This document shows positions 1 to 8,511 of a stretch of 64,000 nt of DNA, in pieces. The notes beneath the pieces were generated by a model. The model saw only the letters and a program-made list of their open reading frames with translations, was not told where the DNA came from and ran no database searches. Location of the stretch: the NCBI GenBank assembly GCA_023404675.1, contig JAEYAW010000035.1, positions 1 to 64,000 of the forward strand, read 5' to 3'. The position numbers and the translations under genes are program-made. The stretch is from Pseudomonadota bacterium (GTDB lineage: Bacteria; Pseudomonadota; Alphaproteobacteria; Rhizobiales; Xanthobacteraceae). The first letter of the stretch is position 1, and each line of letters starts with the position of its first letter.

Positions 1-2
1 AT

Positions 3-140
3 GGCTACGACAACAACAGCCTTGAGCCGGTGTATTTCCAGGTGATGCTGGGACGTGGCCGCCCCGAAACCATGGGTTATGCCGACGACCGGCTGTTCCA
101 GCGCCGCGGCGCGCACCTCGAAGAGGACAGCGCATCCTGA
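3..140 (+). CDS. C-terminal fragment of an unrecognised protein (5' end outside window)
   Basis: An open frame runs in from the left edge and ends at a TGA at 138-140, leaving 45 readable residues. The tail contains VYFQVMLGRGRPETMGY and ends in an acidic stretch (HLEEDSAS). I do not recognise the family. The stop lies 75 bases before the flavoprotein at 216, on the same strand, so the two may be co-transcribed. That it is coding is inferred from the open frame and plausible amino-acid composition only. Confidence 0.5.
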   Translation, partial: GYDNNSLEPVYFQVMLGRGRPETMGYADDRLFQRRGAHLEEDSAS

Positions 141-215
141 TCCTTTGGAAATCTGCGCCGGTGTCTTCATCAGCACCGGAGCAGTTCTGCATTCGCGCCC
201 ACGGAGAGATGCAAG

Positions 216-1925
216 ATGGAATTGTCCGGGATCGCCGACGCGGACAATATCGACATCGTCGTTCTTGGCGCGGGCGCGGCGGGCATGGCGACTGCGCTGT
301 TCGCCTCGCTCGCCGGCTTGTCGCCGCTTGTCGTCGAACGTACAGAATTTGTCGGCGGCTCGACGGCGTATTCCGCTGGCAGCGCCTGGATTCCGAACAC
401 GCGGCATGCGCAGGGCGCTGGCGACAGCGTGGAGCGCGCCGCGACTTACTTACGCAACGTCATCGGCAACGGGTCGAGCGAGGCAATGCGCCGCGCATTT
501 CTCGAGGCGGGGCCTGCCGCCGTGGATCTGCTCGAGGACAAGACCGACGTGCATTTCCGGGCGCGTCCGCTGCATCCCGACTATGAGACGGATGTCGAGG
601 GGTCGACACTGTGGGGGCGGGTGCTGGAGGCGAAGCCGGTTTCGGGGCGTGAACTGGGACCGCTGCTGGCGCTGGTGCGCCCGCCGATTCCGGAGTTCAC
701 CATTCTCGGCGGACTGATGGTGAACCAGACCGATGTCGGACACCTGCTGAACATGCACCGCTCGCCGGCATCGCTGCTCCATGCGGCGCGTATTCTCGGC
801 GGGCACGTCCGCGATCTTCTGTTCTATCGGCGCAGCATGCGCCTGATGATGGGCAATGCGCTCGCCGCGCGGCTTCTGCTGTCGCTCGCCAAACGCAATG
901 TTGCGATCCTGACCAGGACCGAGGTCGTGGAGATCGAGGCGGGTGGTGCGGTCCGTCTGAGGCAGGGCGCGACGGAGCGCCGGATCGCGGCGAAGCGCGC
1001 GGTGGTTCTGGCAACGGGCGGGCTCGGGCGTCACCCGGCGTTTCGAGAGACGCTCTATCCGCCAGGCGTTACGGGATACAACGCAGGCGCGCCGGGCCAT
1101 ACCGGCGCGGCGCATGATCTCGCGCTCGCCATCGGCGCGCGGCACGGCTCGTCTGGCGGCGATGCGGGGTTCTGGACGCCGATGTCGGTGAAGCCGCGGC
1201 CGGATGGCTCGACGGCGGTGTTTTCCCACTTCCTGCTGGATCGCGGGAAGCCGGGCGTGATCGCGGTGTCGCAAGAGGGCCGTCGCTTCGTGAACGAGAA
1301 CGTCTCCTATCATCGCTTCGTGCAGGGCATGCTGGCTGTCGATGATCCGCGGAAAGTGTCTCCGGCATTCCTGATTGCCGATGAGCGGGCGCTGCGCAGC
1401 TATGGCCTCGGCATGGTCAGGCCCGGGCGTTCGGGGCGGGAAGCGTTCCAGCGCGATGGTTATCTGGTGAGTGCGCCGACGCTTGAGGCTCTCGCCGGGC
1501 AACTCGGCATCGACGCCACGGCGCTCGCCGAAACCGTGGCGCGGTTCAACCGCTTTGCCGAGAACGGGCGCGACGAGGATTTCGGTCGGGGCGAAACGGA
1601 TTATCAACGCATCACCACGGGTGATCCGAACCATAAGCCGCACCCGGCGCTGGCCCCTCTGGTCGAGCCGCCGTTTCACGCGGTGCGAATCTATCCCGGC
1701 GAGATCGGCACCTCGAAGGGACTCGTCACCGATGTCGACGGCCGCCTGCTGAACGTTTCCGGCCAGCCGATTGCTGGCCTCTACGCCTGCGGCAACGACA
1801 TGCAGTCGGTGATGGGTGGCCAGTATCCCGGACCCGGCATCAATCTCGGCCCGGCCATCGTCTTCGCGTATCGCGTGGTCGAGCACATTCGCGGTGCTTC
1901 CGGAGGTCAGCCGCAGGCTGTGTGA
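216..1925 (+). CDS. FAD-dependent oxidoreductase, fumarate reductase / 3-ketosteroid dehydrogenase flavoprotein family
   Basis: A 569-residue flavoprotein. An N-terminal Rossmann FAD motif GAGAAG is at residues 18-23, followed by an acidic Glu (E41) and GGST at 47-50. The C-terminal FAD-contacting block GGQYPGPGINLGPAIVFAYR is at about 533-552. This arrangement is that of the FAD_binding_2 family, which holds 3-ketosteroid-delta1-dehydrogenases and fumarate reductase flavoproteins. No signal peptide is seen, so it is probably cytoplasmic. The ATG at 216 has a GGAGAG ribosome site 8 bases upstream. The substrate cannot be read from the sequence; a steroid- or enoate-type dehydrogenation is a guess by family. 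Confidence 0.85.
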   Translation: MELSGIADADNIDIVVLGAGAAGMATALFASLAGLSPLVVERTEFVGGSTAYSAGSAWIPNTRHAQGAGDSVERAATYLRNVIGNGSSEAMRRAFLEAGPAAVDLLEDKTDVHFRARPLHPDYETDVEGSTLWGRVLEAKPVSGRELGPLLALVRPPIPEFTILGGLMVNQTDVGHLLNMHRSPASLLHAARILGGHVRDLLFYRRSMRLMMGNALAARLLLSLAKRNVAILTRTEVVEIEAGGAVRLRQGATERRIAAKRAVVLATGGLGRHPAFRETLYPPGVTGYNAGAPGHTGAAHDLALAIGARHGSSGGDAGFWTPMSVKPRPDGSTAVFSHFLLDRGKPGVIAVSQEGRRFVNENVSYHRFVQGMLAVDDPRKVSPAFLIADERALRSYGLGMVRPGRSGREAFQRDGYLVSAPTLEALAGQLGIDATALAETVARFNRFAENGRDEDFGRGETDYQRITTGDPNHKPHPALAPLVEPPFHAVRIYPGEIGTSKGLVTDVDGRLLNVSGQPIAGLYACGNDMQSVMGGQYPGPGINLGPAIVFAYRVVEHIRGASGGQPQAV

Positions 1926-2042
1926 TCTGTCGCACAGTTCGCGGGGCTCATTCCCTCTAGGGTCGGTTCCGTCAGACGGAGATCAACCCCATTCGCCCCG
2001 GCGCCGGATCCGTCCCGCCGCCACCGACAGAAGGGATTTGCC

Positions 2043-2324
2043 ATGACCCGGACCGCCATTCTTTTCGCCGCCATTGCCGCTGTCGCTGCGACCTCGGCCA
2101 TTGCGCCCGCCGAAGCCAAGTCGCGCCAGTCCCGCCCCGCCGTGAATCCGGCGATGGCATCGATGCTGGTCGCCGGTGCGGCCGTCGCCGCGACCGCGGC
2201 GGCCGTCGAGTACGGCCCTGGCTACGGATACGGCTACGGCCCGAACTACTATGCGCCCCGCACCATGATCGCCCCGGCGGGCGTTCCGATCGTGATCCCC
2301 GGCCGCCTGCCTGGCTCATGGTAA
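2043..2324 (+). CDS. small secreted or membrane protein with Gly/Tyr-rich C-terminus
   Basis: A 93-residue protein. Residues 1-25 form a signal peptide ending in the likely cleavage site APAEA. A second Ala/Val-rich hydrophobic stretch covers about 40-56, and a GYGYGYGPNYY segment follows. Short Gly/Tyr-rich exported proteins of this kind are common in Bradyrhizobiaceae and have no known function. An AGAAGGG ribosome-site-like stretch lies just before the ATG. The gene stands alone between the flavoprotein and a small DUF3606-like gene. No catalytic motif is visible. Confidence 0.7.
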   Translation: MTRTAILFAAIAAVAATSAIAPAEAKSRQSRPAVNPAMASMLVAGAAVAATAAAVEYGPGYGYGYGPNYYAPRTMIAPAGVPIVIPGRLPGSW

Positions 2325-2457
2325 GCTTTTGAAAAAGTTATTTATCCCGATTATTTGGCGGTGACGATCTTCCGGAGCAGGAGGGGCCGTCACCGTCTGT
2401 TAACCGCTGCTCGTGGTTCGCGTCGCCGGCAGACAGCGCTCGCGCTACCATGCCCGT

Positions 2458-2688
2458 ATGATCAAGCTCGTGACCGTTGCCTCCGTTCTGGCCGCGACCC
2501 AGAAGCCGCCGGTGTCCATCGATACCAGAGATGACGGCGCGATGGCCAATTGGGCATCCCGCCTCGGCGTCGGCCGGGAGCAGCTGACGGCGGCGATCGC
2601 GGAGGTTGGTCCTTCCATCGCGGCGGTGAGGGGCTATCTGTCCCGCCCGGCTGCGCCCGCGTCAGACCGCCCCGGTATTCTGGCCTGA
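2458..2688 (+). CDS. small DUF3606-like protein
   Basis: A 76-residue protein whose middle reads WASRLGVGREQLTAAIAEVG followed by a segment ending in a YL pair. That fits the DUF3606 pattern (Trp, Gly-Val, Gln-Leu, Val-Gly and a final Tyr-Leu). The ATG at 2458 is chosen because the homologous part begins soon after it; an in-frame GTG at 2413 would add 15 Arg-rich residues. No clear Shine-Dalgarno sequence precedes either start. Function is unknown; family members are short, soluble and often stress-associated. Confidence 0.6.
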   Translation: MIKLVTVASVLAATQKPPVSIDTRDDGAMANWASRLGVGREQLTAAIAEVGPSIAAVRGYLSRPAAPASDRPGILA

Positions 2689-2847
2689 GCCTCAACATCT
2701 TGGATTCAGGCGGGAGGGGACACTATATTTCGTCCCGCCGCTTGGCCGTGCGCCGACGATATGCTATTTCCCGGCCGCCGCCACCGAAACGCAACGACAT
2801 CCGCACGCGCCGTCCTGTCGAAGGGCGCGGCGGTGGAGATTTCGCCC

Positions 2848-4152
2848 ATGACCACATCGTCAGCGCAGACCGCATCCGCCTCCGACACGTTCTTCTCCGC
2901 CACGCTCGAACAGGCCGATCCTGAAATCGCCGCGGCGATCCGGGGCGAACTCGGCCGTCAGCAGCACGAGATCGAACTGATCGCCTCCGAGAACATCGTC
3001 AGCCGCGCCGTGCTGGAAGCGCAGGGCTCGGTGATGACGAACAAGTATGCGGAAGGCTATCCGGGCGCGCGCTATTACGGCGGCTGCGAGTTCGTCGATG
3101 TCGCCGAGCGGCTTGCCATCGAGCGCGCCAAGAAGCTGTTCGGCGCGGGCTTCGCCAATGTGCAGGCGAACTCGGGCAGCCAGATGAATCAGGCGGTGTT
3201 TCTGGCGCTGCTCCAGCCGGGCGATACCTTCATGGGTCTCGACCTCGCGGCGGGCGGCCATCTCACCCACGGCGCTAAAGTGAACATGTCGGGTAAATGG
3301 TTCACGCCGGTGCACTATACGGTGCGCCGCGAGGACCAGATCATCGACATGGACGCGGTGGCGCAGCAGGCGCGCGAGGTGAAGCCCAAGCTGATCATTG
3401 CCGGCGGCTCGGCCTATTCGCGGGTCTGGGACTTCAAGCGCTTCCGCGAGATCGCGGACGAGGTTGGGGCGTATTTCCTGGTGGACATGGCGCACTTCGC
3501 CGGTCTCGTCGCTGGCGGCGTACATCCCTCGCCGGTGCCGTATGCGCACGTTACGACAACGACCACGCACAAGTCGCTGCGCGGCCCGCGCGGCGGCCTG
3601 ATCCTCACCAATGACGAGGCCATCGCCAAGAAGCTGAATTCGGCGATTTTCCCCGGCTTGCAGGGCGGCCCGCTGATGCATGTCGTCGCCGCCAAGGCGG
3701 TGGCGCTCGGCGAGGCGCTGCGGCCGGACTTCAAGGTCTATGCGCGCAACGTCGTCGAGAACGCCAAGGCGCTGGCCGAGACGCTGCGCGCGGCCGGTTT
3801 CGACATCGTGTCGGGTGGCACCGACAATCACCTGATGCTGGTGGATCTGCGGCCCAAGGGCCTGAAGGGCAACATCTCCGAGAAGGCGCTCGGCCGTGCC
3901 GCGATCACGGTCAACAAGAACGGCATTCCGTTTGATCCCGAGAAGCCGATGGTGACGTCCGGTCTGCGCCTCGGCACGCCCGCGGCCACCACGCGCGGTT
4001 TCGGCGTGGCCGAGTTCAAGCAGGTCGGCAGCATGATCGCCGAGGTGCTGAACGCGGTGGCGCAGTCGCCGGATGGCGGCGCGACGCTGGTCGAGAACGC
4101 GATCAAGGAGCGCGTGCGCGAACTGACCGGACGTTTCCCGATCTACAGCTGA
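2848..4152 (+). CDS. glyA: serine hydroxymethyltransferase
   Basis: A 434-residue PLP enzyme that interconverts serine and glycine while charging tetrahydrofolate with a one-carbon unit. The family hallmarks are intact: IELIASENIVS near the N-terminus, YAEGYPGARYYGG, and the PLP lysine in TTTTHKSLRGPRGG (K242). Length is normal for bacterial GlyA. The ATG at 2848 has GGTGGAG upstream; an earlier in-frame ATG at 2761 would add 29 unconserved residues. It heads a run of same-strand genes (nrdR, ribD) with a 16-base gap to nrdR, an arrangement common in alphaproteobacteria. Confidence 0.97.
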   Translation: MTTSSAQTASASDTFFSATLEQADPEIAAAIRGELGRQQHEIELIASENIVSRAVLEAQGSVMTNKYAEGYPGARYYGGCEFVDVAERLAIERAKKLFGAGFANVQANSGSQMNQAVFLALLQPGDTFMGLDLAAGGHLTHGAKVNMSGKWFTPVHYTVRREDQIIDMDAVAQQAREVKPKLIIAGGSAYSRVWDFKRFREIADEVGAYFLVDMAHFAGLVAGGVHPSPVPYAHVTTTTTHKSLRGPRGGLILTNDEAIAKKLNSAIFPGLQGGPLMHVVAAKAVALGEALRPDFKVYARNVVENAKALAETLRAAGFDIVSGGTDNHLMLVDLRPKGLKGNISEKALGRAAITVNKNGIPFDPEKPMVTSGLRLGTPAATTRGFGVAEFKQVGSMIAEVLNAVAQSPDGGATLVENAIKERVRELTGRFPIYS

Positions 4153-4168
4153 GACAGGATCACGCAGC

Positions 4169-4651
4169 ATGCGGTGCCCGAATTGCGGCAGCCTCGATAC
4201 GCAGGTGAAGGACTCGCGGCCGACTGAAGAGTCGTCCGTGATTCGCCGCCGCCGCGTCTGCATCACCTGTAATTTCCGCTTCACGACTTTCGAGCGCGTG
4301 CAGCTTCGCGAACTGACCGTCATCAAGCGCAACGGGCGCAGGGTGCCGTTCGATCGCGACAAACTGGTGCGCTCGTTGCAGATCTCGCTGCGCAAACGGC
4401 CGGTGGAGCCGGAGAAGCTGGAAAAGATGGTGTCCGCCATCGTGCGCGAGCTGGAGAGCAGCGGCGAGAGCGAGGTGTCGTCCGAGGTGATCGGAGAGAC
4501 CGTGATGGAGCATCTGCGCAAGCTCGACGATGTCGCCTATGTGCGCTTCGCGTCGGTCTATCGCGACTTCCGCGAGGCCAAGGATTTCGAGGCGCTGCTC
4601 GGCGAACTCACCAACGAGGACGGCACGCTTCGCGTGATCGTCCCGAAATGA
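4169..4651 (+). CDS. nrdR: transcriptional repressor NrdR
   Basis: A 160-residue regulator of ribonucleotide reductase genes. A zinc ribbon is formed by C3, C6, C31 and C34 (MRCPNC and CITC), and an ATP-cone spans about residues 49-139, beginning VIKRNGRRVPFDRDKL. NrdR senses ATP/dATP and binds NrdR boxes at nrd promoters; none of its targets are in this window. Its TGA overlaps the ribD ATG by four bases (ATGA), implying translational coupling. Confidence 0.97.
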   Translation: MRCPNCGSLDTQVKDSRPTEESSVIRRRRVCITCNFRFTTFERVQLRELTVIKRNGRRVPFDRDKLVRSLQISLRKRPVEPEKLEKMVSAIVRELESSGESEVSSEVIGETVMEHLRKLDDVAYVRFASVYRDFREAKDFEALLGELTNEDGTLRVIVPK

Positions 4652-5796
4652 TTTTCCGGATTCTCGAAGATCAGGTCGCGCAGCGATTCCAGCAGGCGCG
4701 TGCGGACGATTTTCGTTTCATGCAACTGGCGCTGGCTCTGGGGGCTCGTGGCCTCGGCCGCACGTGGCCAAATCCCGCTGTCGGTGCGGTGCTGGTGAAG
4801 GATGGCGTCATCGTCGGGCGCGGCTGGACCGCGCCGGGCGGCCGTCCGCATGCCGAGCCGCAGGCGCTGGCACGGGCAGGCGAGGCCGCGCGCGGCGCAA
4901 CGCTTTATGTGACGCTGGAGCCGTGCTCGCATTTCGGCCGTTCGCCGCCCTGCGCCGACGCCATCATCGCGGCAGGCGTAGCGCGCGTGGTCAGCGCCAT
5001 CGAGGATCCCAATCCGGAGGTCGCAGGGCAGGGCCATGCCCGGCTGCGCGCCGCGGGCATCAAGGTCGATGTCGGGCTCTGCATGGACGAGGCGGCGCAC
5101 GCCCATGCCGGACATTTCCGCCGGGTGCGCGATGGCCGGCCGAACGTGACATTGAAGCTCGCCGTCTCGGCCGATGGAAAAATCGGTCTCTCGGGCCGGC
5201 GCCCGGTTGCGCTGACGGCCGATGCCGCCAATGCGCAGGTGCATCTGCTGCGCGCGAGGCATGACGCGATCCTGATCGGGATCGGAACCGCGCGCGCCGA
5301 CGATCCGATGCTGAACTGCCGCCTGCCGGGCATGGAAGACCGCTCGCCGGTGCGGGTGGTGCTCGACACCCATCTGCGGCTGTCGCCCGCCGGGCGCCTG
5401 GCGAAGTCGGCCCGCCAGATCCCGCTCTGGGTGATGGCGTCCGAGGTTGCCGAGGCTCCGGCAGCGGCGCTGCTGGCTGCCGAGGGCGCCAAAGTCCACC
5501 GCGTTCCCGGCGACATCGCCTCAGGAACGAACCTCCCGGCTGTGCTCGGGGCGCTGGCGGGCGAGGGGATCACGCGGCTCCTTGTCGAGGGCGGCGCGCG
5601 GGTGGCGGCGGCCTTCCTTGTGGCGGGTCTCGTGGACAAGGTTTATCTGTTCCGCACGCCGCAGACGGTCGGGCCAGATGGCGTTCCGGCGCTCGATGCG
5701 TTGCCGCTCGAAACCATCACAGCTTCTCCCGCGTTCCGGGTCCATGCTACGACACAACTCGGCCCCGATACGCTCACCATCTACCGGCGCGCATAG
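4648..5796 (+). CDS. ribD: bifunctional riboflavin deaminase/reductase RibD
   Basis: A 382-residue fusion of the two early riboflavin steps. The N-terminal cytidine-deaminase-like domain carries the zinc site H68-A69-E70 and C93/C102 (EPCSHFGRSPPC). The C-terminal reductase domain, from about residue 165, begins TLKLAVSADGKIG. It deaminates and then reduces the pyrimidine product of GTP cyclohydrolase II. The ATG overlaps the nrdR stop; an internal ATG at 4720 would still keep the domain whole. Three bases separate it from ribE. Confidence 0.95.
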   Translation: MIFRILEDQVAQRFQQARADDFRFMQLALALGARGLGRTWPNPAVGAVLVKDGVIVGRGWTAPGGRPHAEPQALARAGEAARGATLYVTLEPCSHFGRSPPCADAIIAAGVARVVSAIEDPNPEVAGQGHARLRAAGIKVDVGLCMDEAAHAHAGHFRRVRDGRPNVTLKLAVSADGKIGLSGRRPVALTADAANAQVHLLRARHDAILIGIGTARADDPMLNCRLPGMEDRSPVRVVLDTHLRLSPAGRLAKSARQIPLWVMASEVAEAPAAALLAAEGAKVHRVPGDIASGTNLPAVLGALAGEGITRLLVEGGARVAAAFLVAGLVDKVYLFRTPQTVGPDGVPALDALPLETITASPAFRVHATTQLGPDTLTIYRRA

Positions 5797-5799
5797 ATC

Positions 5800-6408
5800 A
5801 TGTTTACAGGTATCGTCACCGATGTCGGCGAGATCGCCGAGTTTCGTCCCACCGCGCAGGGGCAATTGCACCGCCTGCGGATTTTCTGCGACTATGATCG
5901 TGCCACCATTGCGGACGGTGCGTCGATCGCCTGCAACGGGGTGTGCCTGACGGTGGTCCAGTCCGGTGTCGAGAACGGCCGGACGTGGTTTGAGGTCGAT
6001 GCGGCGGCCGAAACGCTCGGCCTGACGACCGCGCAGCACTGGCGGACCGGCACGCGCCTCAATCTTGAGCGCGCCCTGAAGATCGGCGACGAACTCGGCG
6101 GCCATATCGTCTCCGGTCACGTCGACGGCATCGCGACCATCGTGTCGCGGGAGGATCTGCCGGACATGGCGCGCTTCACGCTGCGCTGCGCGCCCGAACT
6201 CGCCCGCTTCGTCGCCACCAAGGGCTCGGTGACGCTCGATGGCGCGTCGCTGACGGTGAACACGGTGACGCGTGACACCTTCACGGTGCTGATCATTCCG
6301 CATACGCTGGGCGTCACGACACTGAGCGCCTGGCAGACAGGCAGCAAGGTGAACATCGAGGTCGATCTGATGGCGCGCTATGCGGCGCGCCTGAGCGAAA
6401 CGGCGTAG
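5800..6408 (+). CDS. ribE: riboflavin synthase alpha chain
   Basis: A 202-residue enzyme that dismutates two 6,7-dimethyl-8-ribityllumazine molecules to riboflavin. It starts with the diagnostic MFTGIV and has the two tandem lumazine-binding repeats, with GVCLTV around C48 in the first and GGHIVSGHVDG at 100-110 opening the second. It begins 3 bases after ribD and is followed by ribH after 94 bases. It is named ribC in some alphaproteobacterial annotations. No ribBA gene lies between it and ribH, so the GTP and ribulose branches must be encoded elsewhere. Confidence 0.96.
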   Translation: MFTGIVTDVGEIAEFRPTAQGQLHRLRIFCDYDRATIADGASIACNGVCLTVVQSGVENGRTWFEVDAAAETLGLTTAQHWRTGTRLNLERALKIGDELGGHIVSGHVDGIATIVSREDLPDMARFTLRCAPELARFVATKGSVTLDGASLTVNTVTRDTFTVLIIPHTLGVTTLSAWQTGSKVNIEVDLMARYAARLSETA

Positions 6409-6502
6409 CCGCCATTCGCCACGAGGCGGTTGGCATCCGTGCGGCGGGCGACTACAAGGCTGTCCCGCTTTACATTCATGTGGACGAGACCGAGCAAGCA
6501 TC

Positions 6503-6994
6503 ATGGCCGACGCACGCCGCGCGCCTCTCAAGGACCAGACCGACCTCACCGGCGCGCGCGCGCTGATCGTCGAGGCACGGTTCTACGACGATCTTCAGGA
6601 CGCCATGCTGGCGGGCGCGATTGCCGAGTTGCAGGCGGCGGGCGTGAGCCACGACGTGCTGACGGTGCCGGGTTCGCTCGAAATCGCGACGACCATCGCC
6701 ATCGCGCTCGACGAGGCGGAATTGATGGGCAAGCCCTACGATCTCGCCATTGCGCTCGGCTGCGTCATCCGCGGCGAGACATTCCATTTCGAGATCGTGT
6801 CGGTGGAGTCCTCGCGTGCCCTCATGGACCTGTCGGTGAAGCGCAAGCTGCCGCTCGGCAACGGCATCCTGACGGTGAACACCGAGGAGCAGGCCTGGGC
6901 GCGGGCGCGCGTCGAGGATCAGAACAAGGGCGGCGACGCCGCGCGCGCGGCGCTGGCGGTGCTGCGCATCAAGAAACGCATGGCGAAGGGCTGA
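6503..6994 (+). CDS. ribH: 6,7-dimethyl-8-ribityllumazine synthase
   Basis: A 163-residue lumazine synthase that condenses the RibD pathway product with 3,4-dihydroxy-2-butanone 4-phosphate. The active-site block VIRGETFHFEIVS (88-100) contains the catalytic histidine (H95), and the PGSLEIA loop is at 56-62. Length fits the icosahedral-type enzyme. The next gene, nusB, starts 3 bases after its stop; ribH-nusB pairing is common across proteobacteria. Confidence 0.96.
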   Translation: MADARRAPLKDQTDLTGARALIVEARFYDDLQDAMLAGAIAELQAAGVSHDVLTVPGSLEIATTIAIALDEAELMGKPYDLAIALGCVIRGETFHFEIVSVESSRALMDLSVKRKLPLGNGILTVNTEEQAWARARVEDQNKGGDAARAALAVLRIKKRMAKG

Positions 6995-6997
6995 GCG

Positions 6998-7513
6998 ATG
7001 GCCGAGCCCAACAAAGTTGTGCCGAAAAAGCCGTTCGACAAAAAGCCTCTGGAGCGCAAGGCGAACAAGCGCGGCGCGGCACGGCTCGCCGCCGTGCAGG
7101 CGCTCTACCAGATGGACATCGGCGGCGCGGGCATCAACGACATCTTTGCCGAGTTCGAGAGCTTCTGGCTCGGTGGCGAGGTGGAAGGCGAACAATATCT
7201 GCCGGCTGAAGCCGCCTTCTTTCGCGATATCGTGTCGGGCGTCGTGCGGGATCAGACACGGATCGATCCTCTCATCGACGACGCGCTGCAGGCCGGATGG
7301 CCGCTCAAGCGGATCGACGCGATTCTGCGCGCGGTGCTGCGCGCCGGGGCATATGAACTGCAGAACCGCAAGGACGTGCCGGGCCGTGTCGTCATCACCG
7401 AATATGTCGATGTCGCCAACGCCTTCGTCGACCGTGAAGAGACGGGCCTTGTGAACGCGGTGCTCGACCAGATCGGTCGCCAGTTCCGCGCCGATGAGTT
7501 CGGGCCGCGCTAG
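6998..7513 (+). CDS. nusB: transcription antitermination factor NusB
   Basis: A 171-residue all-helical NusB. After a basic N-terminal extension (residues 1-25, Lys-rich), the conserved block starts KRGAARLAAVQALYQMD, which carries the Arg-rich boxA RNA-binding helix. Later family markers include RIDAILRAVLRAGAYEL and the VITEYVDVANAF motif. It works with NusE (S10) on boxA of rRNA operons. Its TAG shares one base with the GTG start of thiL. Confidence 0.95.
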   Translation: MAEPNKVVPKKPFDKKPLERKANKRGAARLAAVQALYQMDIGGAGINDIFAEFESFWLGGEVEGEQYLPAEAAFFRDIVSGVVRDQTRIDPLIDDALQAGWPLKRIDAILRAVLRAGAYELQNRKDVPGRVVITEYVDVANAFVDREETGLVNAVLDQIGRQFRADEFGPR

Positions 7514-8511
7514 TGGGCGAGGGGCGCGCGAGCGGCTCCGGAGAGGATGCGCTGATCGCGCGCTATTTCCGGCCGGTCGCGACCGATCCCGGCGCTTTCG
7601 GTCTGCGCGACGACGCGGCAATCCTGATGACGGACGGGCGCGACCTCGTGGTCACGGTGGATGCCGTGGTCGCGGGCGTGCATTTTCTGCCCGACGATCC
7701 GCCCGACACGATCGCGCGCAAGGCTTTGCGCGTCAATCTCTCCGACCTCGCGGCCAAGGGCGCGGAGCCAGCGGGCTTCGTGGTGACGCTGGCGCTGCGC
7801 GAAGTCGCGGAAGACTGGCTTGCACCGTTCGCGCGCGCGCTCGGCGAGGATGCAGCCATGTTCGGTTGTCCGCTGCTGGGCGGCGACACCGTCTCGACGC
7901 CGGGGCCGGTCTCGATCTCGATCACCGCGTTCGGCCGCGTGCCGGCCGGCGCCATGGTGCAGCGCTGGGGCGCGGTGCCAGGCGATCATGTGCTGGTGAC
8001 TGGCACCATCGGCGACGCGGCGCTGGGGCTGCGTGTTTTGCAGGGGCGCGCCGGCGGTATTTTCGCGGGCCAGCCCAATGCTGCTGCCTTTCTCGCAGAC
8101 CGCTATCGCGTGCCGCAGCCGCGCACCGCGCTGGCCGAGGCCGTGCGGCTCTGCGCCAACGCGGCGATGGACGTGTCAGATGGTCTCGCTGGCGATCTCG
8201 CCAAGCTCTGCGGCGTCTCCGGCGTCAGCGCACGGATCGAGGCGGAGGCAGTGCCGTTGTCCGCTCCGGCGCGGGAGGCTGTCGCAGCCGGAGCCGTGAC
8301 GCTCGCGGACCTCGTGTCGGGCGGGGACGACTATGAAATCCTCTGCACAGTGCCCGACGCCCGTCTGGCGGACTTTCTGGCGCGAGCACAAGCCGTCGAT
8401 GTTCCGGTGATGCCAATCGGCCGGATCGCCGACGGCGAGGGCGCGCCGCAATTCATCGATGCGCACGGCGCGCCGCTGCCGCTGGCGAGGCTCTCTTACA
8501 GCCATTTCTAG
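7513..8511 (+). CDS. thiL: thiamine-monophosphate kinase
   Basis: A 332-residue ATP-dependent kinase that turns thiamine phosphate into thiamine diphosphate. Family motifs are complete: GLRDDAAIL (D33, D34), a metal-binding D50, NLSDLAAKGAEP (75-86), LLGGDTVSTPG at about 121-131, and AMDVSDGLAGDLAKLC. The start is GTG, overlapping the nusB stop by one base. Its TAG interlocks with the stop of the convergent LysR gene in a CTAG overlap (8508-8511), so no terminator can lie between them. Confidence 0.95.
   Translation: MGEGRASGSGEDALIARYFRPVATDPGAFGLRDDAAILMTDGRDLVVTVDAVVAGVHFLPDDPPDTIARKALRVNLSDLAAKGAEPAGFVVTLALREVAEDWLAPFARALGEDAAMFGCPLLGGDTVSTPGPVSISITAFGRVPAGAMVQRWGAVPGDHVLVTGTIGDAALGLRVLQGRAGGIFAGQPNAAAFLADRYRVPQPRTALAEAVRLCANAAMDVSDGLAGDLAKLCGVSGVSARIEAEAVPLSAPAREAVAAGAVTLADLVSGGDDYEILCTVPDARLADFLARAQAVDVPVMPIGRIADGEGAPQFIDAHGAPLPLARLSYSHF

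Noticed and set aside
450..1886. Long open frames opposite real genes (450-1886, 2860-4521, 11250-13472, 32694-35426, 37535-39556, all minus strand)
   Set aside because: They lie antisense to clearly conserved genes, have Arg/His/Gln-rich composition typical of shadow frames in high-GC DNA, and show no family motif.
6408..6502. Coding-like reading between ribE and ribH (AAIRHEAVGIRAAGDYKAVP and onwards)
   Set aside because: The frame has no start or recognisable family, and runs into ribH in the wrong frame; it could be a gene remnant but the evidence is too thin.
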